From Butyrivibrio sp. INlla18 (GTDB lineage Bacteria > Bacillota > Clostridia > Lachnospirales > Lachnospiraceae): 62,729 bases of DNA. Position 1 is the first letter of the stretch; every line of letters starts with the position of its first letter. The notes beneath the pieces were generated by a model, which worked only from the letters and a program-made list of their open reading frames with translations, was not told where the DNA came from and made no database searches. The stretch covers positions 1-62,729 of the forward strand of contig NZ_FMXK01000020.1 of assembly GCF_900103635.1 (NCBI RefSeq), given 5' to 3'. Below, piece by piece: positions 18,394 through 28,028 of this stretch. The translations under genes and the position numbers were made by a program.

Positions 18394-18518
18394 AAGAATG
18401 TCGCTTGCGACATTCTCGCGCCGAGCGCGGTTGCATTTATGCAACATCTACCTATCGCGCGAGTGCGCATCCTTAGCGGAGCGTTTTTTATTGAATAGGA
18501 AATTCCTATTCAATAAAA
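18394..18518. repeat. Structured intergenic repeat, copy 2 (of 2)
   Basis: Same body as 11961-12040, but the terminal helix has a different sequence that still pairs fully: TTTTTTATTGAATAGGAA / TTCCTATTCAATAAAAAA. Lies between ftsZ and nrdR. Confidence 0.85.
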
Positions 18519-18519
18519 A

Positions 18520-18547
18520 AGCCCTACTCAAATTATTGAGTAGGGCT
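18520..18547 (-). terminator. Intrinsic terminator of ftsZ / division operon
   Basis: Stem AGCCCTACTCAA / TTGAGTAGGGCT, followed on the minus transcript by TTTTTT. It is 18 bp past the ftsZ stop and abuts structured repeat copy 2. Confidence 0.85.
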
Positions 18548-18564
18548 AAATGCCGATATATCAA

Positions 18565-19812
18565 TTATTTTCTCTGTAAGAAATCTGGGATCTTAAGAGA
18601 TTTAGGCTCAACTGTGCTCTTGATCTCAGTTGGTCTATTGATCGTCATATTTGGTCTAGGAGTAGCTGCAACACCTTCTGTTGCAAATCCAATTGTTGAT
18701 ACGCTAGGCTGTGCCTGTGTGATTGGTGTAATTGGAGTAACTGGTGTAACAGGGACTGTAGCCATGTGAACTGGAGTTGCAGGAGTAATTGGGGTAGCTG
18801 TAGGCTGTGAAACAGGTGTAGCAACCTTGTTGATCCTGCTATTCTGTGTACCAGTTGCTGCCTTGTCATCAATTCCTGTAGCAATTACTGTAACTGTGCA
18901 AGAATCTGTCTTGCTCTCATCATACATAGCACCAAAGATAACGTTAACATCATCTCCAGCGAGGTTACGAACATAGTCGGAAGCCTCCTGTGCATCTGTA
19001 AGTGTGATGTCACCAGAAATGTTAATAATAACATCTGTTGCACCATTAACCTTTGTCTCAAGAAGTGGACTCTCTACTGCCATCTTAACAGCATCAGAAG
19101 CCTTGTCATCACCCTTACCAGTACCGATACCGATATGAGCAATACCCTTGTCCTTCATGACTGTCTGTACATCAGCAAAGTCAAGATTGATAACTGCTGG
19201 TACATTGATAAGGTCTGTAACACCCTGTACAGCCTGCTGAAGTACTTCATCAGCCTTCTTGAGTGCGTCAGGCATTGTAGTTCTTCTATCAACTATCTGA
19301 AGAAGCTTATCATTAGGAATGACGATAAGTGTATCTACATTTGTTCTAATATTAGAAATACCAAGCATAGCGTTCTGCATACGAACACGAGCTTCGAAAC
19401 TGAAAGGCTTTGTAACAACACCAACAGTAAGAATACCCATCTCCTTAGCAAGCTTAGCTACGACAGGAGCTGCACCAGTACCAGTACCGCCACCCATACC
19501 ACAGGTAACGAATACCATGTCTGCACCCTTAAGAGCTGCAGAAATCTCCTCTGAACTCTCCTCAGCAGCCTTCTGTCCAATTTCAGGCTTTGCACCAGCT
19601 CCAAGGCCCTTTGTAAGCTTCTCACCGATCTGTAAAAGCTTAGGGGCTTTGCAAAGCTGAAGCGCCTGTTTATCAGTATTAATACCGATGAACTCGACAC
19701 CAGTAATATTCTCGTCTACCATTCTATTTACAGCATTATTACCTGCACCGCCAACCCCGACGACGATAATTCTGCAGGCGTTTTCTGCTTCATTTGACTT
19801 AATCTCCAGCAA
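18565..19812 (-). CDS. ftsZ: Cell division GTPase FtsZ
   Basis: Tubulin homologue that polymerises into the Z-ring at midcell. [15 protein letters not shown], the tubulin signature [11 protein letters not shown] (about 104-114), [14 protein letters not shown] and the T7-loop [11 protein letters not shown] are all intact. After about residue 318 comes an unstructured linker very rich in Thr/Pro/Val (about 75 residues), then the C-terminal peptide KIPDFLQRK that binds FtsA/SepF/EzrA-type partners. The start is a TTG at 19812 with GGAGGAG 5 nt upstream. No ftsA precedes it. Last gene of the mraZ-ftsZ block, ended by the terminator at 18520-18547. Confidence 0.97.
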   Translation of the reverse strand: MLEIKSNEAENACRIIVVGVGGAGNNAVNRMVDENITGVEFIGINTDKQALQLCKAPKLLQIGEKLTKGLGAGAKPEIGQKAAEESSEEISAALKGADMVFVTCGMGGGTGTGAAPVVAKLAKEMGILTVGVVTKPFSFEARVRMQNAMLGISNIRTNVDTLIVIPNDKLLQIVDRRTTMPDALKKADEVLQQAVQGVTDLINVPAVINLDFADVQTVMKDKGIAHIGIGTGKGDDKASDAVKMAVESPLLETKVNGATDVIINISGDITLTDAQEASDYVRNLAGDDVNVIFGAMYDESKTDSCTVTVIATGIDDKAATGTQNSRINKVATPVSQPTATPITPATPVHMATVPVTPVTPITPITQAQPSVSTIGFATEGVAATPRPNMTINRPTEIKSTVEPKSLKIPDFLQRK

Positions 19813-19922
19813 AACAACTCCTCCTTCATAATCCTAAAGACTCCTATATGCTATGATACGATTTTTTTTGTTAATTATCAACCTGTTTTTTTTGAATAAA
19901 TTTGTACCATTTAGTATACAAT

Positions 19923-20732
19923 TTACTGTTTTTTCTCTTCGAAAGTAACATTTTTGGTGTCTTCATTAAAGTCTTTCATCTCCAAAATTCCACTCTTTCC
20001 TTCTAGGTTTGGCAGTATATATTGGAGCTGAATTATTTTTTCATCAATGTAATCTTTGGTTCCTATGCTTACTTCAATACCATCGAAATACAGATAAACA
20101 TTATACTCACTATCGAAGAAAATCTTATTGGCCTGAAGATTGTATTTCGATAACAATTGAGTGATATCAAGTATTTCCTCAAAGACCTCCTGCTTTTCTA
20201 CAGGAAGCTTTTCATGAATGATCACGTAGTTAAAGCTAAGTCCCAATACTTCAGGAACATTACTTGCAGCTTCAAGCGAGCTTTCTACCACTATTCCATC
20301 TCTGTCAAAGTACATATATCTGCCTAAATATGAGATATATCCGGCAACAGCCTTCTCATAGACATTTATCCTGACAGTATCTGGAGAAACGATCTCTACA
20401 CTCATCTTCTCAATAAAAGGAACGCCTTCAATAGACTTATTCCTATACTTCAAAGAAAGATAAATAGAGTTATTGCACAGTTTGTCCGTCATGACCATAT
20501 CTATGATCTCTTCATTGGTATAATGAGTATTACCAGAAACATAGACATTTGTGATGGTATAGTTGTCCCTAATGTAGGTTATCCCCAGGACTCCTACAAT
20601 AAACACCGTGATCACAATGGCCATAATAATATAAAGACTCCTGTTGTATCGTAAGGAGTCCTTTATTATGTCGAAGATGCTTCTTCTATTTCTTTTTGTT
20701 TTTACTTTTTTGATCTTTCTTCTTTTCGCCAT
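19923..20732 (-). CDS. divIB: Divisome protein DivIB/FtsQ
   Basis: Bitopic membrane protein linking the divisome synthase with FtsL/FtsB. A very basic cytoplasmic N-terminus (MAKRRKIKKVKTKRNRRS), one transmembrane helix (LYIIMAIVITVFIVGVLGI, about 33-52), then the POTRA domain beginning ITNVYVSGNTHYTNEEI and a beta-domain with YLGRYMYFDRDGIVV. Length 269 is typical. The SD overlaps the ftsW stop, so translation is probably coupled. Confidence 0.88.
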   Translation of the reverse strand: MAKRRKIKKVKTKRNRRSIFDIIKDSLRYNRSLYIIMAIVITVFIVGVLGITYIRDNYTITNVYVSGNTHYTNEEIIDMVMTDKLCNNSIYLSLKYRNKSIEGVPFIEKMSVEIVSPDTVRINVYEKAVAGYISYLGRYMYFDRDGIVVESSLEAASNVPEVLGLSFNYVIIHEKLPVEKQEVFEEILDITQLLSKYNLQANKIFFDSEYNVYLYFDGIEVSIGTKDYIDEKIIQLQYILPNLEGKSGILEMKDFNEDTKNVTFEEKKQ

Positions 20733-20742
20733 CCAAAAACAA

Positions 20743-21885
20743 TCATCCTATATTTTTAGCTACATTAAGAGCCATTCCAATCTCTGCAAGCTGCATGATA
20801 ACAGCGGAACCTCCGTAACTGATAAACGGAAGTGTGATACCTGTGTTAGGGATAGTGTTAGTTACAACCGCAATGTTCAGGATAACCTGAATTGCAATAT
20901 GTCCCATAACTCCAATGACCAAAAGAGCTCCGAACATATCAGGAGCGTTATTGGCAATGATCATAAGTCTCCAGATAAGGAGCATGAACATGAGCATAAC
21001 TGCTATTGCGCCAAAAAGTCCAAGCTCTTCACAGATGATAGAAAAGATCATATCGTTCTGAGCCTCAGGGATAAATCCCATCTTCTGCATACTCTCGCCA
21101 AGGCCTTTTCCGAATATTCCGCCTGAGCCAATGGCATAAAGAGCCTGAATAGTCTGGAAACCTTTTTCACTGGCGTAAGCTGCAGGATCAAGCCAAACTA
21201 AGATACGTTTAAAACGGTAGTTCATACCGCTTGAATTAGCTGAATTAGCAACGATCAAAACGATCACAGTTGCCAGGGCAATGACTGATAAAGCAGCTAT
21301 CACATACTTTTTGTATCCAGGTGTTGAGATAAAAAGCATGATAACAGCAATTCCCATGATGATAATAGCTGAACTAAGGTTCTTGGTAATACCATATACC
21401 ATCAGTGCTAAAAGAGCTGGGAATCCAAGGGTTGTAAGATATCCCTTTGGATCAAGCAATTTACGCTTAAGCGTAACAATGATCGTAGCAGTAAATACAA
21501 TAACAGCAAACTTGGCGATCTCTGCCGGCTGGATGGATATTCCCATGATGAAGATCCATCTTTTAGCGTGGTTGATCTCTCTTCCGAAAGGAATGAGAAG
21601 AAGCAAAAGAACCGCCGCACCTATATAGATAGGAAATGCCAACTTTTTAAGTAGTCCATATGGGAAATAGGACAAAAAGATCATGAGAGCAAGGCCAATA
21701 AGTGTCGGTACAAGCTGATGTTTGAAATAGTAGGCAGAATCCCCATAATCAAGATTAGCTTCATATGAACTTGTAGAATATAGCATTACTAGACCAAAGG
21801 CCAGTAGGAACAAAATAATAAAGATAAGGCTATAGTCAACGTATGATTCAACCTTTGGTTTTTTCAAAAATCTGGTCTTTTCCAC
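20743..21885 (-). CDS. ftsW: Septal peptidoglycan glycosyltransferase FtsW (SEDS family)
   Basis: Ten-helix lipid II polymerase that works with the class B PBP (24300-26540). Diagnostic segments: LVMLYSTSSYEA, NHAKRWIFIMGISIQPAEIAKFAVI, the catalytic-loop SGGIFGKGLGES, PEAQNDMIFSIICEELG, and the terminal GITLPFISYGGSAV. Length 380 is typical. In many Firmicutes murG lies next to it; here it does not. Confidence 0.95.
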   Translation of the reverse strand: MEKTRFLKKPKVESYVDYSLIFIILFLLAFGLVMLYSTSSYEANLDYGDSAYYFKHQLVPTLIGLALMIFLSYFPYGLLKKLAFPIYIGAAVLLLLLIPFGREINHAKRWIFIMGISIQPAEIAKFAVIVFTATIIVTLKRKLLDPKGYLTTLGFPALLALMVYGITKNLSSAIIIMGIAVIMLFISTPGYKKYVIAALSVIALATVIVLIVANSANSSGMNYRFKRILVWLDPAAYASEKGFQTIQALYAIGSGGIFGKGLGESMQKMGFIPEAQNDMIFSIICEELGLFGAIAVMLMFMLLIWRLMIIANNAPDMFGALLVIGVMGHIAIQVILNIAVVTNTIPNTGITLPFISYGGSAVIMQLAEIGMALNVAKNIG

Positions 21886-21906
21886 TTTTACCCCTCAGAC
21901 AATTAG

Positions 21907-23283
21907 TTAATCAGATAATTTATTTACGTACTCCTTAAATCTCTTACCTCGAGTCTCATAGTTAGGGAACATATCCCAACTAGCGCAGGCTGGAGAAAGA
22001 AGTACTGCATCTCCTGGCTCAGCTGACTCTGTGCAGAACTCAAGAGCTTCTTCATAGGTATCTTTAAATACAAACTTAGTAAATCCATGCTTTTTAGCGC
22101 ACTCTGCTATCTTTTCTCTGGTCTGACCAATGAGAACAAGAAGCTTAACTGTATCTCCAAAGCACTGGATCCACTCATCATACTCGCTACCTTTGTCATA
22201 GCCACCGCCTATAAGGATAGTTGGTTTACTCATAGCTCTGATGCCCTGGATAGCAGCATCTGGATTAGTGCCCTTAGAATCATTGTAGTAATCAACCCCC
22301 TTCTTGGTTGCTACATACTCAATTCTATGTTCAACTGCCTTAAAGGTTCTGATAACTTCAAGAATAGTTGCAAGAGGAACTCCCATAGCAAGTGAAATTG
22401 CTATAGCAGCCATCACGTTCTGAATATTGCACTCTCCTACAAGGTTCATATCATGAATGTTCATGACCTTCATAGGATTTCCTGCTGTGCTAAGGAATAT
22501 CTCTTCTCCATCAAGATAGAAACCATCCTGCAGTTTTTCCTTAGTTGAGAAAAATACTACCTTTGCTGGGCAACGGCTTCCAAAGTCTCTTGTATATTCG
22601 TTGTCATAATTAAGGACGCAGGTATCATCCTTTGTCTGTCTGTTTGTAACATTCTCCTTCATGGCTGCGTAGCATTCCATGGTGTGATGTCTGTTAAGAT
22701 GATCTGGTGTGATATTAAGGATTGCAGATACATTGGCATGGAAATTATCCACAGCCTCTAACTGGAATGAACTGATCTCACCAGTTGTAACTGAATCCTC
22801 TTTCATAAGAAGTGCACTCTCAGCGTATGAAACTCCAATATTACCAACAACATAAGTATCTGCGAAATGAGCTTTCATGATCTCGCCCACAAGAGTTGTT
22901 GTAGTTGTCTTTCCATTTGTTCCAGTGATGGCGATAACTTTGCCCTTTGCAAAATTGTAGGCAAGCTCGATCTCGCTCCAGATAGGAATATTCTTTTCCT
23001 TAATTCTCATAACTGTAGGAGCATCAAGAGGTACCGCAGGGCTAGGAACTGTAAGAGCTATTGTGTCAAGAACTTCATCTGACAACTCGCCAATGATAAT
23101 CTTGGTGCTATCTCTATCCTCTTCGTGGAGCTTAGCTCTGATATCGTCTTCTGTAACTTTAGTGTTCTCTTCAAGCATTACAGGAACGGCTCCAACCTGA
23201 TTTAAAAGTCTAACTGAACCTACTCCTGATAAACCTGATCCAATTACAAGTACGTTTTTTCCAATAATATCTGCTGCTTTCAT
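21907..23283 (-). CDS. murD: UDP-N-acetylmuramoyl-L-alanine:D-glutamate ligase MurD
   Basis: Cytoplasmic ATP-dependent ligase adding D-Glu to UDP-MurNAc-L-Ala. N-terminal Rossmann-like GSGLSGVGSVRLLNQ, P-loop ITGTNGKTTTTTLVGE (about 118-133), central NITPDHLNRH, and the C-terminal YYNDSKGTNPDA and GGYDKGSEY motifs, ending LLSPACASWDMFPNYETRG. 458 residues. Lies between mraY and ftsW. Confidence 0.96.
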   Translation of the reverse strand: MKAADIIGKNVLVIGSGLSGVGSVRLLNQVGAVPVMLEENTKVTEDDIRAKLHEEDRDSTKIIIGELSDEVLDTIALTVPSPAVPLDAPTVMRIKEKNIPIWSEIELAYNFAKGKVIAITGTNGKTTTTTLVGEIMKAHFADTYVVGNIGVSYAESALLMKEDSVTTGEISSFQLEAVDNFHANVSAILNITPDHLNRHHTMECYAAMKENVTNRQTKDDTCVLNYDNEYTRDFGSRCPAKVVFFSTKEKLQDGFYLDGEEIFLSTAGNPMKVMNIHDMNLVGECNIQNVMAAIAISLAMGVPLATILEVIRTFKAVEHRIEYVATKKGVDYYNDSKGTNPDAAIQGIRAMSKPTILIGGGYDKGSEYDEWIQCFGDTVKLLVLIGQTREKIAECAKKHGFTKFVFKDTYEEALEFCTESAEPGDAVLLSPACASWDMFPNYETRGKRFKEYVNKLSD

Positions 23284-23314
23284 TTACTTCTTCCTTATTG
23301 TATCGCTAGTTATT

Positions 23315-24280
23315 TTATAGTCCCATATATGCTATAAGGCACAGTAGCAATGTTACTGTGGTGAATACATTAACAACCTTAGTCTCAGACCAGCCACCTT
23401 TTTCAAAGTGATGGTGAATAGGCGCCATTCTAAAGATTCTTTTGCCATGTGTGATCTTGAAGAATGAAACCTGAAGAATAACTGATATAACTTCAAATGC
23501 ATAAATAAATCCGACGATCACGATGAAAATAGGCATATGCATAACATACGCTATTCCTGTAACAAAGCCTCCTATTGCAAGAGAACCTGTATCGCCCATC
23601 ATAACCTTACCTGGATATACGTTATATACAAGGTATCCCAAAAGAGCTCCCATCATAGCAGAAGACATAACCTCTGCTCCTGTTGCTCCGTAGAACATAC
23701 CAGCTATTGCGAAAAATCCTGCTACTACAGCAGTTACAGATGCGCAAAGACCATCTACACCATCTGTAAAGTTTGTTCCATTAACTGTTCCAAGTGTGAT
23801 AAAGAAAAGGATTGGAATATTCCAGAATCCAAAATCTACCATCTTGTCCGTAAATGGGATCTTCATAGCAAGTGAAAGATCTGTAAACTGTTCAATATAA
23901 AAAGCAAATATAACAGTTACAAGGAACTGACCAGCCATCTTCTGCCAAGCACGAAGGCCAAGATTATGCTTTTTGACTACCTTGATATAATCATCAATAA
24001 ATCCGATGATACCTGAACCAAAGGTTAATATCAGAACAGGAATAACCTCTTTGTGAAATGCTCCATAGCACAGTCCAATAACAAGGAATGGAATAAGGAA
24101 AATAATACCACCCATTGTTGGTGTTCCAGTCTTTTTCTGGTGGGATTCAAGACCTTCCTCACGCTCTGTCTGTCCAGCCTTGAGCTTTCTAAGCATTTTG
24201 ATGATACTTGGTCCAATAAGCACTGATGCAGCAAAAGATCCAAGTACAGGTATAAGTGTTCTAAGTAAATAACCGTTCAT
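23315..24280 (-). CDS. mraY: Phospho-N-acetylmuramoyl-pentapeptide transferase MraY
   Basis: Polytopic membrane enzyme transferring phospho-MurNAc-pentapeptide to undecaprenyl phosphate to make lipid I. Signature blocks: SHQKKTGTPTMGGI, IGFIDDYIKV, the catalytic Asp pair in NGTNFTDGVDGL, PGKVMMGDTGSLAIGG, and MAPIHHHFEKGGWSE. 321 residues, about 10 helices. 20 bp after the PBP gene. Confidence 0.97.
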   Translation of the reverse strand: MNGYLLRTLIPVLGSFAASVLIGPSIIKMLRKLKAGQTEREEGLESHQKKTGTPTMGGIIFLIPFLVIGLCYGAFHKEVIPVLILTFGSGIIGFIDDYIKVVKKHNLGLRAWQKMAGQFLVTVIFAFYIEQFTDLSLAMKIPFTDKMVDFGFWNIPILFFITLGTVNGTNFTDGVDGLCASVTAVVAGFFAIAGMFYGATGAEVMSSAMMGALLGYLVYNVYPGKVMMGDTGSLAIGGFVTGIAYVMHMPIFIVIVGFIYAFEVISVILQVSFFKITHGKRIFRMAPIHHHFEKGGWSETKVVNVFTTVTLLLCLIAYMGL

Positions 24281-24299
24281 CTCTATAAACCTCTAAAAT

Positions 24300-26540
24300 T
24301 TAATTACCGCCCTCTGAGGATGCAGTATTTGATGCTTCATTAAAATCAGGAAGATCATCTCCTCCAAGAACAGCTCCGCTATCAGGATCAACCATATTGC
24401 CAGTATTAGGATCCACAAGATATCCTGTTGCAGGATCCTTTGAGAATGACTCCCAGATTGAAGATCTGTCTTTTTCTTCTACAGTTTCTTCTGAAGAGCT
24501 CTCTGTAGCTGCCTCTTCTGTCTCTTCAGCATTTTCTTCTGTCTGCTCTTCTGCATTTTCTGAAACATATGTTGTAACAAGCTGCTCACGAAGCTCTGCA
24601 AGCTCTGCCTGTTCCTTCTCTGAAAGTTCCTCAGTCATAGGGAAGTTAAGATAAGGAAGAGCCTCTGTAAGGATTGCTCTTACAATCCTAGTTGCATACT
24701 TGGCATCAGCCTGATATGTAACATTAGGTCTGTCAACTACTACATAGATTGCAATCTGTGGATCGTCAGCAGGTGCATACCCCATAAATGATACTACATA
24801 CTGATGATTTCCACGAGGAAGTGTCTGCGCAGTTCCTGTCTTACCGCCAATCATGTAACCGGCAGGTCTGGCAGTCTTACCAGTACCCTCTTCACCTGCA
24901 ACTACTTTGTTGCAATACTGAACAATCTTGTCTGATGTACTCTGTGATATAGTCTGCCTTAATATTCTAGGTTCAATATTCTTAATTGTAGCACCGCTAC
25001 TTGAAACAATCTTTTTCACGATATGAGGTTCATAATAATAGCCACCATTTATCAATGAACAAAATCCAGTGATCATCTCGATCATATCTACGTTGAAGCC
25101 CTGTCCAAAAGAGTTAGTGGCAAGGTCAGTAGGCGTCATGTTGGCTGCGCTGTATGTAAGGCCTTCTGTTCTTGCCTCACCTGCAAGGTCAATGTTGGTC
25201 TTAAGTCCAAAGCCAAAATCCTTCTGGAACTTGGTAAAGGTATTAACTCCTGTAGCCTGAGCAACATACATCATAGCTACGTTACAAGAGATCTCGATAC
25301 CTCTTTCTACTGAAACAGCGCCATCACCATAGGTATTGTGGCACTTGATCTCCCATCCACCAACTTCAAGAAATCCTTTGCAGTTATACACCTCATCACC
25401 TGTGATAGATCCACTTTCAAGGGCAGTTGCAACTGTAAATGGCTTGGCGACAGATCCTGGCTCATAAGTATCTGAAATACAGTAGTTCTTCCACAATGCA
25501 TTGTAGTTCTGATAAAGTACTTCATCAGAGAAGCCATCTATCATCTCCTGAGTAATATAAACACCCGAATCAAAGACAGATTCGCCCTTAACCTTATTTC
25601 CTTTCTCATCAACAGAAGGCATACCGATAAGTCTTGATGTATCTCTTGGATTATTAAGATCAAAGAATGGATAGCTGGCCATAGCAAGGATCTCACCAGT
25701 GTTGACATCCATCATGATACAACCTACGTTATTGGCACCATTACCCTGTCTCGCATTATTGGCGTAGGTATCATTAAATTCCTGAAGATGTCTCTCTACT
25801 ATATTCTGAAGATTACCATCGATAGTAGTTACGATGCTGTCTCCATCAGTAGCAGGAATTGTTGTTCTCTCAAGCTGCGAGTCATCATCAAGATAACCAT
25901 ATTCTCTACCAGGTGTTCCGCTAAGCACACTATTATAGTACTCTTCTAGACCGTACATACCATTATTATCACTTGATGTAAATCCGATGATATCGCAGGC
26001 AAGAGTATTGTTTGGATACTTTCTGATATAACCAGCTTCAAACCAGACACCCTGGATATTCTCATCATAAGTATCTGAGCCAATAGTTATAAGTCCCTGG
26101 AACTCACTTATCTGATCGTAAGTAAGTTTTTTGGCTAATATGTAGTACTGTGAACCTGGGTGATCCTGCAAATATGATCTAATCTCACCTGCATCAAGAC
26201 CAAAACACTTTACCAGTGCCTTGATGGTTGGTTCAACATATTTATCGTTTCTAAGAAGGAGCTTAGCATCCAGAATAACGTTATAAACCTTTTCACTATA
26301 TGCAAGTACTGTATTATTGGCATCTAATATCTCCCCTCTTCTAAAAGGGAGTGTAGTAGAGTCATACTGCTGCTGTGACAATACCTGCTTTTGATATTCC
26401 TCACCGTTATTCTTGGTTATAAGGATAAGCCTAACCCCTAACCCAACGAAAGCCAGTAGTACTAATACAAAAAGTACCACCAGCTTTTTCTTCATTCCTA
26501 TAGTAAATTTCTGCGCGTTTTTAACTTTCCTTTGTTTCAT
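24300..26540 (-). CDS. ftsI: Class B penicillin-binding protein (FtsI/PBP2B/SpoVD-like) with acidic tail
   Basis: Transpeptidase cross-linking septal peptidoglycan with FtsW. Cytoplasmic basic tail and one helix (LVVLFVLVLLAFVGLGVRLI), then the dimerisation region with FRRGEILDANNTVLAYS. Transpeptidase motifs: SVAK (active Ser), SCN and GGKTGTAQ. After about residue 645 comes an unusual Glu/Ser/Thr-rich tail of about 100 residues (TEENAEETEE, then DPATGYLVDPNTGNMVDPD), unlike PASTA domains. The ATG at 26540 is taken as start; a TTG at 26561 with AGGTG upstream is an alternative. Confidence 0.93.
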   Translation of the reverse strand: MKQRKVKNAQKFTIGMKKKLVVLFVLVLLAFVGLGVRLILITKNNGEEYQKQVLSQQQYDSTTLPFRRGEILDANNTVLAYSEKVYNVILDAKLLLRNDKYVEPTIKALVKCFGLDAGEIRSYLQDHPGSQYYILAKKLTYDQISEFQGLITIGSDTYDENIQGVWFEAGYIRKYPNNTLACDIIGFTSSDNNGMYGLEEYYNSVLSGTPGREYGYLDDDSQLERTTIPATDGDSIVTTIDGNLQNIVERHLQEFNDTYANNARQGNGANNVGCIMMDVNTGEILAMASYPFFDLNNPRDTSRLIGMPSVDEKGNKVKGESVFDSGVYITQEMIDGFSDEVLYQNYNALWKNYCISDTYEPGSVAKPFTVATALESGSITGDEVYNCKGFLEVGGWEIKCHNTYGDGAVSVERGIEISCNVAMMYVAQATGVNTFTKFQKDFGFGLKTNIDLAGEARTEGLTYSAANMTPTDLATNSFGQGFNVDMIEMITGFCSLINGGYYYEPHIVKKIVSSSGATIKNIEPRILRQTISQSTSDKIVQYCNKVVAGEEGTGKTARPAGYMIGGKTGTAQTLPRGNHQYVVSFMGYAPADDPQIAIYVVVDRPNVTYQADAKYATRIVRAILTEALPYLNFPMTEELSEKEQAELAELREQLVTTYVSENAEEQTEENAEETEEAATESSSEETVEEKDRSSIWESFSKDPATGYLVDPNTGNMVDPDSGAVLGGDDLPDFNEASNTASSEGGN

Positions 26541-26608
26541 TACAACATAAAATCCTTCCAATCACACCTAACAATTATATCCACTTTTAGTAGGTTGTGG
26601 CAACTTTT

Positions 26609-27049
26609 TTAATTAACTGTTTCCTGTGGGATTGGAGCAAGCTGACGAACGTAGTCATTTCCGCCACCATCGGAGTATGACACGATCTGTCCTTCAGTAG
26701 CATAAGTCATTCCATACTCTGAAATAGCTATTCTCTTTACTTCCTCAAGATCGATGCTGCCGTTAGCTCTATTATATGCCTCATCGTTGTCCTGCTTAAG
26801 AGTGTTAAGCTGACTCTCAAGCTTAGCAATGTTCTTTACTGAATTCTGTACCTGTGACTGCAAGGAAATATACCATGCAAGTGTTCCAACCATCATCATC
26901 ATCGCAAGAGATAAGAATACAAGGTATCCAAAGCTCATGTGATGTCTTTTTCTATTTGGCTGAGGCTCATGAACATGGACATGTTCTCTTCTTCTATCAG
27001 GCTCATTTACTTTTCTAACTGTGTTTCCACGAATATACTCGTTAGCCAT
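26609..27049 (-). CDS. ftsL: FtsL/DivIC-like divisome protein
   Basis: Small bitopic protein expected to bridge FtsW-FtsI and DivIB. A hydrophilic His/Arg-rich N-terminus (HVHVHEPQPNRKRHH), a single helix (FGYLVFLSLAMMMMVGTLAW, about 40-60), then a coiled coil (residues 65-95, SVKNIAKLESQLNTLKQDND) and a short tail. Sequence conservation in this family is low; the call rests on layout and on its position between rsmH and ftsI. 146 residues. Confidence 0.8.
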   Translation of the reverse strand: MANEYIRGNTVRKVNEPDRRREHVHVHEPQPNRKRHHMSFGYLVFLSLAMMMMVGTLAWYISLQSQVQNSVKNIAKLESQLNTLKQDNDEAYNRANGSIDLEEVKRIAISEYGMTYATEGQIVSYSDGGGNDYVRQLAPIPQETVN

Positions 27050-27083
27050 GTTTGGCCTCCTTTCTCTTCTTTAATATTTTTTA

Positions 27084-28019
27084 TCAAGCTTTTTCAAATA
27101 CTCTCAGCTTAGCGCTTTGAGATCTCTTATTTTCTGCCAGTTCTTTTTCTGAAGGTAAAATAGGTTTTCTTGTTATTACCTTTCCCTTAGACACCTTGCC
27201 GCAAACACATACCGGAAAATCTGGCGGGCAAGTACAAGGGTTTTCGTTTTTTCTGAAATTGTTCTTGGTAATTCTATCTTCCAGAGAATGAAATGTTATT
27301 ACGCAAAGCCTTCCACCTGGATTTAAAAAATCTATGAATCCATCAAGTGAGTTCTGAAGTACATCCAGTTCTCTGTTAAGTGCAATTCTGATTGCCTGAT
27401 AAGTTCTCTTGGAAGGATGTCCTCCCTTTTCTCTCATCTTGGCAGGTATGGCAGCCTTAATGATGTCGTTTAACTGTCCTGTTGTCTCAATTGGTGCCTT
27501 AGCTCTCTCTATACAGATATGCTTGGCTATATTCTTGGCAAATTTATCTTCGCCGTAATCTCTAATAATATGAAAGATCTCTGTCTCCGAATAGTCATTG
27601 ACGATATCTCTTGCTGTAAGAGGCTGCCTCTGATCCATTCTCATATCAAGCGGGACATCTTCTTTATAAGTAAATCCCCTCTCAGCGTTATCAAGCTGAT
27701 AGGATGAAACTCCAAGGTCAAGTAATATTCCGTCTACGCCCTTAACTCCAAGTTCCTTGAGTCTTGCAACTGCGTTTTCATAATTATCTCTGATGATCGT
27801 AACCTTATCCCCAAAGGGTTCAAGTCTCTTGGTAGCTGCTGCTATTGCATCCTCATCCTGATCCGTTCCATACAGGTGTCCGTTCTCACTAAGCCTCTCA
27901 GCAATGTGTGATGAATGTCCTGCGCCCCCAAGAGTTCCGTCAAGATATATTCCATCAGGTTTGATATTCAGATTGTCCAGACACTCCTCAAGGAGTACCG
28001 AATAATGTTTAAATTCCAT
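27084..28019 (-). CDS. rsmH: 16S rRNA (cytosine1402-N4)-methyltransferase RsmH (MraW)
   Basis: SAM-dependent enzyme methylating C1402 of 16S rRNA with RsmI. Starts [20 protein letters not shown], then [14 protein letters not shown] (SAM site), [45 protein letters not shown] and the C-terminal [13 protein letters not shown] and [14 protein letters not shown]. 311 residues. Follows mraZ by 9 bp. Confidence 0.96.
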   Translation of the reverse strand: MEFKHYSVLLEECLDNLNIKPDGIYLDGTLGGAGHSSHIAERLSENGHLYGTDQDEDAIAAATKRLEPFGDKVTIIRDNYENAVARLKELGVKGVDGILLDLGVSSYQLDNAERGFTYKEDVPLDMRMDQRQPLTARDIVNDYSETEIFHIIRDYGEDKFAKNIAKHICIERAKAPIETTGQLNDIIKAAIPAKMREKGGHPSKRTYQAIRIALNRELDVLQNSLDGFIDFLNPGGRLCVITFHSLEDRITKNNFRKNENPCTCPPDFPVCVCGKVSKGKVITRKPILPSEKELAENKRSQSAKLRVFEKA

Positions 28020-28028
28020 TTATCTTCC

